Below, one piece after another: positions 55,261 through 64,000 of a DNA stretch of 64,000 nucleotides. Position 1 is the first letter of the stretch; the number at the start of each line of letters is the position of its first letter. This stretch comes from Liquidambar formosana (Eukaryota; Streptophyta; Magnoliopsida; Saxifragales; Altingiaceae): assembly GCA_039720395.1 (NCBI GenBank), contig JBBPBK010000063.1, forward strand, positions 62,001-126,000, written 5' to 3'. Made by a program: the position numbers and the translations under genes. The notes under the pieces were generated by a model that saw only the letters and a list, made by a program, of their open reading frames with translations, did no database searches and had not been told where the DNA came from.

Positions 55261-57875
55261 TTAGTCGTTTATCTCTCCAGCTGATGTTCCACTTAGGGGA
55301 CCATCTGCATTTGCGTCAGCACTCTCCTGCAGTGTCAACACATGCTCTAGATTTTTTAGCACCTCACCCATTGATGGCCGTTCAATTCCCTTGTGGGCCA
55401 AACACTTGGCTGCAATCTCCACATACACCACCAAACACTCGGACCCGATCGCTCCTCTTAGATTCGCATCGATCATTCGATCGATGGACCCACTTTGATG
55501 GCAATGCAGGGCCCACTCAGCCAAGCTAGCCTCTTCATCCTCCTGTTCCACCGCCGTAACCGCCGGCCTATTACATAGTACCTCAAACAACACCACCCCA
55601 AAATGAATAAACATCAGATGAGGGATGCTACGGTCAGCCGCGGAGGGCGGACCGTCGCGCTCCCATTGGTGCGTGTATGACACGCACCAATGGGAGCGCG
55701 ACGGTCCGCCCTCCGCGGCTGACCCTAGCATCCTCCAACATCAGATTTCTCTGTCAATTTTCTACGGCGGTAATACTCGGGATCCAAATATCCAAAAGTA
55801 CCCTTCACCTCAGTGCTGATGTGGCTGCAGGAAGCCGTGACGGAGCCTACTCTTGACAATCCAAAATCTGAAACTTTAGCCACCCATGCCTCATCCAGCA
55901 GTATGTTGGTCGATTTGACGTCGCGATGAATGATGGAGTATTTGGCTCCGGTGTGAAGGTAGTGCAACCCACGCGCGGCGCCGATGCAGATCTTGAGCCT
56001 CTGAATCCACGGTAACGGTGGATTTCCAGTTTTGTAAAGATGATCGCGTAGGGTACCACGGGCCATGTATACGTAGACCAGGATCATCTCCCTGTCCTCT
56101 TGGCAGTAGCCAATTAGGGACACAAGGTGCGTGTGGTGAAATGTAGAAAGCAAATCAATCTCGTTGTGGAACTCACGGACCCCTTGGTTGGATTGGGGAT
56201 TCCCTCGCTTGATTGCCACTTGGGTGACTCCACCATCGACAAAACCCCTGCACACCCTCCCAAAGCCCCCCGAGCCGATGACAAGAGCTTCATCCATGTT
56301 ATTGGTGGCTGCTCTAATCTCGGCTAGTGAAAATTGACGGCACAGATCTGATGATGATGATTTTATCCGCGGCACATTGGCATTCCGGCGGCGGTCTGCG
56401 GTGGAGAATTGTGAAATCCGCGCTGCGCATGCAGATACTCGCTTTCCTCCATTTCGGGCTATGTGGACTACAGTGTAGCATATTAGGAAGAGTCCGGCAA
56501 TGCCACCAAAAACACCTCCAACGATGATGCTTAATGGTTGACCTTTCTTAGCCGTAGCCCGTGCCGGTGGCTCATTTTCCAAGCGTTCGTACGCTGCGAG
56601 ATTGTTACTACCGTCGCTTAATTTCAAGATCTCGATCCCGTTCAATATTGCATTGGCATACTGGGGTTTTGATTCCATGTTCGGGTGTAGGGCGAGCCAC
56701 AGGTCCTGCTTGTTCTTAGTCCCATTGGGGACCATCACAACGTAGTCTCTGTGTACAGTAACAAATGGAGCTCCGGTCAAGGCAACTAAATCCAGAGCAT
56801 TCTCTGCCGTCTGGTTTTTGATATATACGTTGAACACCCTTTGATTAACCTTCGTCACCTCAAAAGAAATCTCACAGAAATGAAGCCTAACAAGGTATTT
56901 GAAACCAGAATCCACAGGGAAGGTCCACGTTAAATTGTAGTTCACATTGAAAGCTTTGTCATTTTCCATCGTCCGGGCTGACGAGTACAGTTCTATTGGT
57001 GCAGCATAATCAAGTAACATCTCAAAAGTGTAATTGAAGGCATTGAATAAATTATCACTGCCGATACTGATACCATGTTGAGAACTAGACATATAGCTCA
57101 AATCATCTATCCAAGCCCCAAATATGCTAGTATTACTGACAAGAAAGGAAGCACCAACATTGACCTGGTAAAGCATCTCAAGGGCAGTTTCATCATCATG
57201 AATAATGAAGGGATCATGCTGGCCAATGAAAGGAAGGGACCCATTTCCGTGAGGAATGTAGAGATTTGGGGGCATAGAAAAGATTTCGATTCCATTCACA
57301 AATGCAAAAGCATTGGAAGTCGTAGGAGAGGGGTTGAATGTAATGTTTAATCTTCCCTCCTTTACATAGACAGAAAAATATCTAGTGAAGTAGGTTGAAT
57401 TTAGCGAATCTGCAGTAACAGAAGGTCTAAAGTCACTTAGAAGAGTGTAACGACCGGCAACGACGGAAAAATAGGCCATACTGGGGTTGAGGCCAGAGTA
57501 AGAAGCGACATGAAAGTATAGGCGAATGAATTTGGGGCCAGGGGATAAGGGGAAAGCGTAGGTGAATGAAGAATAAATTATGCGCGCAGTTATATACGGT
57601 ACCTTGGGAACTTCTGGGTCTGGGTTTGAGGCCACCCCAGTTGTCGTGGTTCCGTCAGAAGCTGAAGGCATGAACTTCGAATTGACTTCGCCAGTCCAAT
57701 TTTTCCCGTTGATTACAGAAGACTCTGAAGATCCACAATCGAGTAGGACTTTTTCTGCGGAAGCATAAGACATATTATTGGCTGTCGCAGAGGTTATTAA
57801 ATGGGAAATGAGGATGAAGGGGTAAAGAAGGGGAAAACTCAAGTGGCGTGACTGGTCATTGTGAGGATTCTTCAT
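55261..57875 (-). pseudogene. CrRLK1L receptor-like kinase D, disrupted duplicate of C
   Basis: The first 716 codons (57875-55725) encode signal peptide, malectin-like ectodomain, membrane segment and kinase through HRDVKSTN, DFG, GTFGYLDPEYY and LTEKSDV. A 117-bp palindrome (55620-55736) then interrupts and causes a stop. Beyond it, the remaining kinase end (FGVVLFEVLCNRP...PSMGEVLKNLEHVL) is present, with one extra A near 55602 and a 2-bp loss near the stop. The final stop codon lies in the target duplication of the 406-bp MITE. The kinase would lack subdomains IX-XI, but the ectodomain and membrane segment remain open, so a truncated receptor is possible. Near-identical to C elsewhere. Confidence 0.92.
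55620..55736. mobile_element. 117-bp GC-rich perfect-hairpin MITE in kinase exon of D
   Basis: Arms of 57 bp (54 paired) around an ATG loop; core GGGAGCGCGACGGTCCGCCC. Flanked by AACATCAGAT (55610-55619 and 55737-55746). Gene C has the empty site. Probably a Mutator-like MITE from its 9-10 bp duplication. Confidence 0.93.
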
Positions 57876-58021
57876 TGATGCAATGACGGGCAGGAGGAAT
57901 TTAGGGGAAGGAGCGAATGGAAACCCGGCAAACGTCTGTCCGTGAATTGACCAGGAATTTGCCGTAGCCTACATGTAGAAATAGGCTGCATGATTGCATG
58001 AACGAATGGAAGCCAGCAAAA

Positions 58022-58134
58022 ACCTGTCCTCTTCAAGCTCCGAACCAATCTGCTGCTGCCACGCTAGTTTTAATTTCCACAGCACATCACCCATGGGTGA
58101 CCGTTCACTTCCCCTATCTGCCAAACCTTTTATT
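58022..58134 (-). pseudogene. CrRLK1L kinase C-terminal remnant, unit 2
   Basis: Counterpart of 13330-13436 with further small deletions; DRGSERSPMGDVLWKLK can still be read. Confidence 0.7.
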
Positions 58135-58139
58135 GGGCT

Positions 58140-59140
58140 TTCACCGTCAAGCCCATGCTAACCCGAGGTTACCTAAACCATGCCCAAGCTAAAATTTTTC
58201 ACCTTAAGTTGGGTTCAGGTTAGCCATGAGTTGGGGGGGGCTGAGTAGTTTGGGCAGGTTGGGCTCGCTTTTTTAAAGATCCAATCTTGTCATTTCTCAA
58301 CATGCTTTCATATTCCTACTTCCTACACATTTCAAATTTAAATCAATCAAAATAATCAGTAATTCAATTCAATCGATTTATATTTTGTACAAAAGAAAAG
58401 GAATATGAAAACTAATTAAGCACCAACATAAGTATATAAGTTTAATACTTTGTAGCTTTTAATGCTATATTTTTTGATTAATTTATATTAAAACATGAAT
58501 TTGGGATCTCAAGTTTGGTGTGTTCCTCAAGACATATACTTAGACATAGGCCAAATTTGAACTCGAATTATAGTAAGAGAACTCTATCAAATGTGCAAGT
58601 TATGTAAAAAAAATCAAGACGTGTTATATAACAAAAACATGTTTGAATTGTAAAAGACTTCTCATTTTAATTATAGTTGCGCATTTTGTGCATCACAGTG
58701 GGAATAGTGCAGGTCAATGGCTTGGGATACCCCTTGTTTGGCACCCAAAAAAAAAAAAATAAAAAAAAAAATACTATAACATATCAATACTAGTAAATAC
58801 CCTTAACTGTTTGCTCAATCTATGTGGCGTATAGATAGGCACCCATATTGGTAAATAGCCTTAACATTTGAATACTGGTACATAGCCTTAAAAATTTCAC
58901 TAAATTTAAATAGATAGGCACTGTATTATCTTTTTTCTTTTCACCACGTCACCTGCTACACAAGTTGGGTAAATAAAATTGGACAAAGAGTTGACATCTT
59001 TACCATATTCCTATTAAAAATTAAACTAAAAACAAATCATTACAATATCACAAAGATAAACATAATTGCTTTTCATACTAACCTTACCTGTAGCTTGGGA
59101 CTAGGTTCATGTTCAGTTGGGTTTATCCCACCTAAATTGC
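58140..59140. other. Gene-free; end of unit 2 near 58450
   Basis: Matches 13440-13751 up to GTATATAAGTTTAATAC, then diverges. AT-rich without recognisable features. Confidence 0.65.
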
Positions 59141-59142
59141 AA

Positions 59143-59187
59143 TCCTAGGATCGAACCCTAAATTTTCACCACCCAACGGGCATCATG
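59143..59187 (-). pseudogene. Vestige of a third FERONIA-like gene 3' end
   Basis: CCTAAATTTTCACC-x2-CCAAC-x-GGCATCATGA matches the end of genes A and B. The minus strand still encodes MMPVGW and a TGA stop (A and B: MMPVGR, TGA). Only about 45 bp remain. Confidence 0.6.
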
Positions 59188-59196
59188 ACAGGGGGT

Positions 59197-59492
59197 CATG
59201 ATATTAGATAATCTAATAATGCTCGACTATAAATTTTTTTTTTTTCAATTTTGACCAATGCATGTTAACCCATTCTAACATAATTTTGGAAAAATTAATA
59301 ACATTAAAATTGACTTAATATGATAATTATGATATAATATGTGTCTAAGATTTCGTGCCCTAAAGAAGTAAAATATTGAAAAAAAAAAATGAAGAAAGAA
59401 AGAAAGAAAGAAGAAAAAGAAGAAAGAAAAGAAAGAAAAGAAAGAAAGAAAAAGCTCATGGATAGAAGATAAGTATGAATGGGCGTATGAAG
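59197..59492. repeat. Direct repeat, copy 1 of a 0.3-kb sequence
   Basis: CATGATATTAGATAATC...GGGCGTATGAAG, closely matching 62215-62531, with a (GAAA)n purine tract near 59388-59452. Identity of the repeated element unknown. Confidence 0.85.
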
Positions 59493-60890
59493 TCCTCTAA
59501 GAAAAAAAACAAAAGAAAAAGACTCCAAAATTGCGGTCTGGAAGTTATGGACAAAATGTGAAATCGGAATTACAGAAGAAGAGGGATAAAGAAGGGATTG
59601 GGTTAGAAAGATGAGCCCATGCCGTGTGCGGGTTGATTTTTCTTGCTTGACCCACCTCTCCTCTTCTAGATGGGACTTCATAGTCATTGGGTCCAACCCC
59701 ACTGGCTTGACTTCAATACTTCATACTTATTGGGTTGATTCTTCCTTTAAAAATTAAAAACCACCCACCAACCACCCTTCCAAATTTCTGGAGGCACTTC
59801 AAATGTCTTCAATATTTGAATCCAAATATGAAAAATCATCGAATTCACAATCCCAACGTCCTAGACTGACTTCTTCTTCTTTTCATTTATTTATTTTTTA
59901 TTTTTTTTGTTTTTCTGATCAAGCGGTTCTTTGAGATGTACTTATATACTTGATTAAATCTCCCTATACAAATACAATCGCCCACGTCGCATGTACAGGA
60001 CGATTATAAGACATAATAAATTCATTGAGATAGCCTTAAGAGAGTATAGTGAAAATTGAATTGAGAACCTCTTATTTAGAAAAAAACTCTTGCCTCAAAG
60101 TTATCACTCACATATAATGATCAAGAGATACTGCACATTTTTTCCAAGGGGACCACCATCTATTGTCTTTGCCATAATTCATGGAAAAGAAATCACTATT
60201 TCGTTGTCGCTACACCTTCTTTAAACTGCCCCACACGCCACTAGCAGAATGATTAAAAAAAACGATAAAAAAATAAAAATAAACAAATTTCTGCGGGTTC
60301 ATCAAATTCTTAAATTCCTTTAAAAAATAGAGAAAAAAAAGGCAAAACAAATCCTCAAAGCAAAATTTTCAAATAGGATAAATGTACAATTATAAAATGC
60401 AGTATTAATGCATTGGACTATACTAATATGACAGACATAGATTTCCATCATCTTTAAAATAATTCATAGTTTATTATTTTTAGTAACCATGATTTGACTG
60501 TCAAAAGCAATGACATTCTGTTATGTCATCATTTACCTACACCCCATAACTGTTGGTTCATAAAATATGCGAGGCTGCCTGAAGCTAAACCATTGGATTG
60601 CCAATTTATAATGTCCTACATGTTTTATAACATTATCCTTCATCTAGCGGACATCCTAGCTTCTAAGTGGTTTGTACTGAGCAGCTCAGTACTGTTGGTC
60701 TGCATCACATGATTGTTCCATATGGAGCCAAAGCTAGCATCCTTTCGTAGAATAATTGTCAATTTATTTAGGTAGGCTAAAATCTTAAATAGTTTATCTA
60801 TGATTAGGGATTTAGGGCGCCTCATTTCTCATGTTACGAGCTCTTTTTATTTTTTTAATTTGATAAAATATTTTGATTAAATACTCTAAG
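59493..60890. other. AT-rich, no gene seen
   Basis: Only short frames without domains. Nothing supported. Confidence 0.6.
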
Positions 60891-60891
60891 G

Positions 60892-61107
60892 CTCTATTTG
60901 GTTTGCGGATTTTATCAAGGAAAAAAAATAAAATACAAGGAATTGTACTTTTTTTTATTTGGTTGCAATGGAAAATTGTAAGAAAAATAAAAATTGGAAT
61001 AATTTTGGCTTGATATGATTTTATCTTTTCCTTTCATTTTCTTTCCTCCTCATTTTTTTTCCCTTCCTTTTTTTTTCATTGGTAGAATCCATGAACCAAA
61101 TAGAGGG
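60892..61107. mobile_element. Candidate MITE with CTCTATTTGGTT inverted ends
   Basis: CTCTATTTGGTTTGCGGATT at the left and AATCCATGAACCAAATAGAG at the right form imperfect terminal inverted repeats around an AT-rich core. No clear target duplication. Confidence 0.55.
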
Positions 61108-61203
61108 TAAAAGGAGAAAATGTTAAATTTTCATTCATGTATAATAAAACCACTTGACACGCATTATATAATGAAATTTTAATTATCAAACCCTTGTGAT
61201 GTC

Positions 61204-61363
61204 AACTTCTATGCAATTGTGACACAGGTCATGTGGTGTCACGGGTCAATAAGAACCAAGTCAAGGGGGATTATCAGAGTATCTTTTGACCCCATAATCC
61301 CACTTTACTAGGCTCTTATTCACCTATGACACCACATAGCCGTGTCACGATTGCATAGAAGTT
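61204..61363. repeat. 160-bp imperfect inverted repeat
   Basis: AACTTCTATGCAA-TTGTGACAC at the left pairs with GTGTCACGA-TTGCATAGAAGTT at the right. Arms of about 65-75 bp. Likely a foldback MITE remnant. Confidence 0.7.
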
Positions 61364-61943
61364 CTTCTCTGTGTTGTCCCGTATAATTAAAAATAAATGT
61401 TAACGATCCTAACCCTTTACCCAAATTTTATCACTTTGAACTCCATTTTTATTTATTTATTTGTTTGAAAGAAGAGTTTAATGGTCCTATGTTCCATGCA
61501 GGGAATAATTCATCCCCCTTCTAAAATGACCTTTTCATTGTACACGCATCCAAAAAAAATTGAAACCAAGATCTTTTCTAGACCTTCTATTGATAACGGT
61601 TACATTATCGATTCTATTCAGTCATGCTAATAAATATAGTACTATGATTTTTTTCCAATCTTATCTTATCTAACATATAAATAAAGAAGAAAAAAAATAG
61701 AGAAACACAGTGACCCCACTACGTGGCTAAGCTAACGTGATGCACCACGTCACACTACGGGCAACAAACCATAAGCGTTTTGAATTTGTGCAATATTCCT
61801 TAAATGGACCCATATACGAATTTGGATTTGCTTCTGTTTTTTCATAGCACAAGACGGTGTTGTTGTGGGCAAGATTGGAACAAATGACAAAAAAGAGACA
61901 TCCAATGGCTGAAGTGAAAAATCCATATATTATTGGCAGGGCG

Positions 61944-62110
61944 GAGGGAGAGGGGTGCCAAGAGGGTAATTGACCCCTTCACTCATTGGAAATTTTTTTT
62001 TTAGTATACATATTTGCTTATATTTTTAAATATGCTCCCTCTAAAATATATTTTTGACCCCTCTGATTTTATAATTGACCCCCCTACTCTTCTCTCTTTC
62101 CTTTTTTTCC
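61944..62110. mobile_element. Fragment of a hAT element end
   Basis: Inverted relative of the hAT terminus at about 54000-54162 (GGGTGCCA, TTGACCCC, ATTTTATAATTGACCCCCCTACTC). The adjoining 62135-62213 resembles 50236-50302, possibly a LINE tail or another hAT part. Confidence 0.6.
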
Positions 62111-62214
62111 CTTTTATATAAATAGCTCTTAATCTCTTAGCCATGTTTTACTTATGTCTCCTGTCCTTAGGCTATACATCTTTTTGATTTAATACATACA
62201 TTATTTCATCAATG

Positions 62215-62531
62215 CATGATATTAGATAATCTAATAATGCTTGACTATAAAATTTTTTTTTTTTCAATTTTGACCAATGCATGTTAACCCATTCTAACAT
62301 AATTTTGGAAAAATTAATAACATTAAAATTGACTTAATATGATAATTATGATATAATATGTGTCTAAGATTTCGTGCCCTAAAGAAGTAAAATATTGAGA
62401 AAAAAAAATGAAGAAAGAAAGAAAGAAAGAAGAAAGAAAAGAAAGAAAAGAAAGAAAGAAAAAGAAAAAGAAAGAAAAGAAAGAAAGAAAAAGCTCATGG
62501 ATAGAAGATAAGTATGAATGGGCGTATGAAG
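62215..62531. repeat. Direct repeat, copy 2 of the 0.3-kb sequence
   Basis: See 59197-59492. The (GAAA)n tract is longer here (about 62409-62491). It ends one base before the third LTR. Confidence 0.85.
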
Positions 62532-62532
62532 T

Positions 62533-63190
62533 TGTTTACACCCTAAAAATCGGCCTAAGAGATTTACATTCGGTTTTGGTCAAAATTTTGGGGTAAGAGG
62601 CCGAACATCATGCAAAAGCTATTATCGGTCAGATGGTCGAAATTCATTCCCTTATTAGACCGATTTTCCCTTATATCAGGAATCATTACCAACTACATTT
62701 GCGGGGCAGTTACAGATCGTGGGAAGTTACTTGGAAGACGTGGTCTTAGTGGGAGATGTCTCGTCAAAATGAGTCAGATAGAGAGCGAATTCTGCGGAGT
62801 AACGGCCACTCGAGTGTATAAAGATGGAAGATCAGCCATCAAGAGCTCTCTCCAACATCAATCAACAAACCAGTTCTCAGGAACTTTATCTTTTTCATTT
62901 TCTTTTAGAATTCTAGGATTTTAAACCCAGAAACGTGTGCTCCTTTCTGGTCAAAGGCGTGTGCACCCCTTTGTTCATCATTGTAATTCCAGAAATTGAT
63001 CAATGAAAATGGCTTCCTCCGTGGTGAGCTTTTCCTTTTAATTTCTGTTATTATTTTGTGTTTTCAATTGTTTGTCACAGAAAAGTCCTTGAGTTCATTC
63101 AAGGCAAGGTAGAACCTGCAATTCGTCACTGTGTAGTGGCTGGCACGCTCGCGCAACCCAATCCTCAGAACCAAAATTTTGGAGGAAACA
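62533..63190 (+). mobile_element. 5' LTR of a third LTR retrotransposon (runs off the window)
   Basis: 658 bp, TGTTTACACC...GGAAACA, with matching TGTTT/AAACA ends. A TATA motif (TATAAAG) is at about 62817-62823. The primer-binding site follows at 63196. The 3' LTR lies outside the window. Confidence 0.8.
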
Positions 63191-63195
63191 CTTTT

Positions 63196-63213
63196 TGGCA
63201 CGCCCGGTGGGAC
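63196..63213 (+). other. Primer-binding site of third LTR element
   Basis: TGGCACGCCCGGTGGGAC, a primer site type common in plant Ty3/gypsy elements. Confidence 0.75.
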
Positions 63214-63262
63214 ACCATTCGTGTTATTTTCCAGTTCTAAGAGATTTGTTTTTGCAACAATC

Positions 63263-64000
63263 ATGCCACCAAAACGTGGAGGACGTGGAAAAGAAGCTTT
63301 TGGCCAAGAGTCTGGCCAGGAAGACAGTCTGGAAATCCCAGGAGATAATTCTCCTAGGAATGAAAATACAGAAAGCCAACCATTGGACCATGCAAATGTT
63401 GCCAATGAGTTTATGGCTGCCTTCAGGATGAATTTTGACACCATGATGCACGACATATCGCAGATGATGATGCAGCAAATGTCACTTACTATGAAGACAT
63501 TTGTTAAATCTAATCAGCAGATTAGTGAGAGTCTGAATAAAAATTCGGACAAATTACTTAGCTACATGGTGGAAAAACTAGGACCAGCGTTCAAAAATAA
63601 TACTCATGAAAGATCTGGTCAATACGGCCGAAAGGCCGAGGGGTCAAATAACTTTAGGTATGGGGACGTCCATCTCTTGTCCAGGCAAGATCCTTTGGGG
63701 TCAAACCCATCAATATTTCGGCCAGAAGGGCAAATCCCAACTTCTGTTCATTTGGGAGGTCAATTCGGACAGCCCAGACCGAATATTGGGACAAGTGGAG
63801 TTAAGGATAATGTGTTTTATGCTTCACCCGGGGGGCAAATTTACAATCAAATGCTGAATGACTCGTTTGACCCGAGTCGGAATAGCAATTTTATGTTGGG
63901 AAATCAAAACGATATTCCAGTTAGAACAGGCCGATCCACGGCTGGAAACTATGGGGGTTCGAATGATGCCCCATACAATTATGTTGGTCAGGAAGACCTT
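63263..64000 (+). CDS. gag N-terminus of third LTR retrotransposon, partial
   Basis: Open from ATG 63263 to the window end (246 codons, no stop). It starts MPPKRGGRGKEAFGQ, then an acidic stretch, a Met-rich helical part (FMAAFRMNFDTMMHDISQMM, about 51-70) and a Gly/Asn/Gln-rich region. The gag core and zinc knuckle would lie beyond the window. The call rests on position after the LTR and primer site rather than on a recognised domain. Confidence 0.7.
   Translation, partial: MPPKRGGRGKEAFGQESGQEDSLEIPGDNSPRNENTESQPLDHANVANEFMAAFRMNFDTMMHDISQMMMQQMSLTMKTFVKSNQQISESLNKNSDKLLSYMVEKLGPAFKNNTHERSGQYGRKAEGSNNFRYGDVHLLSRQDPLGSNPSIFRPEGQIPTSVHLGGQFGQPRPNIGTSGVKDNVFYASPGGQIYNQMLNDSFDPSRNSNFMLGNQNDIPVRTGRSTAGNYGGSNDAPYNYVGQEDL

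Noticed and set aside
62135..62213. LINE 3' tail (CTTTTTGATTTAATACATACATT)
   Set aside because: Resembles plant L1 tails and also the hAT interior at 50236-50302; no poly(A) or target duplication to decide.
1..64000. tRNA, rRNA or snoRNA genes
   Set aside because: No cloverleaf or conserved box pattern noticed apart from retrotransposon primer-binding sites; short RNAs could be missed by eye.

Overview
The window is nuclear DNA of a flowering plant, probably a eudicot. It holds malectin-type CrRLK1L receptor kinases, Tat-lineage Ty3/gypsy and Ty1/copia LTR retrotransposons, a plant hAT element, foldback MITEs and GT-AG introns. The species cannot be told from the sequence. No bacterial or organellar features were seen.

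Layout. 1-2.0 kb: tail of a probable LTR element. 2.3-6.5 kb: four small membrane-protein genes in two tail-to-tail pairs. All four end in the same motif (APGR-x-[YF]-x3-R-x-[DA]-F-[EQ]-x-[DN]-P-x2-YFR-x-L), and I cannot assign it to a named family. 7.1-13.2 kb: two CrRLK1L receptor kinase genes, A (FERONIA-like, one intron) and C (intronless). About 5.47-13.75 kb forms a duplicated unit. Its second copy starts at 13.76 kb and now reaches about 58.45 kb, because transposons have inserted into it. Copy 2 contains a broken small gene (26.4 kb), FERONIA-like gene B (27.6-30.4 kb) and pseudogene D (55.3-57.9 kb, counterpart of C). Remnants at 59.14-59.19 kb suggest a third unit once followed.

Transposons. 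A Tat/Retand-like gypsy element (14498-26269, GAACT target duplication) separates the small pseudogene from its upstream flank. A copia element (30498-54371, GAAAT duplication, non-canonical TC...CA LTR ends) lies between B and D. Inside the copia element are a 569-bp foldback MITE, a 1388-bp insertion with a 9-bp duplication, a second and very young copy of the same gypsy family (36204-47921, GAAAG duplication, LTRs differing at one site by eye), an older truncated gypsy LTR and a 4.1-kb decayed hAT element. A 406-bp and a 117-bp palindromic MITE have hit the 3' end and the kinase exon of D. The window ends in the 5' LTR and gag of a third LTR retrotransposon.

How the parts fit. Genes A and B both have the TATA-containing end of the same copia LTR, in sense orientation, about 80 bp upstream of their start codons, so the LTR may supply their promoter. 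The gypsy family carries gag-pro and pol in one frame separated by a conserved TAG, and a spliced antisense gene between pol and the 3' LTR. The young copy has open reading frames throughout, but its reverse transcriptase has lost a catalytic aspartate. All boundaries, target duplications and difference counts were read by eye; no alignments or database searches were run.
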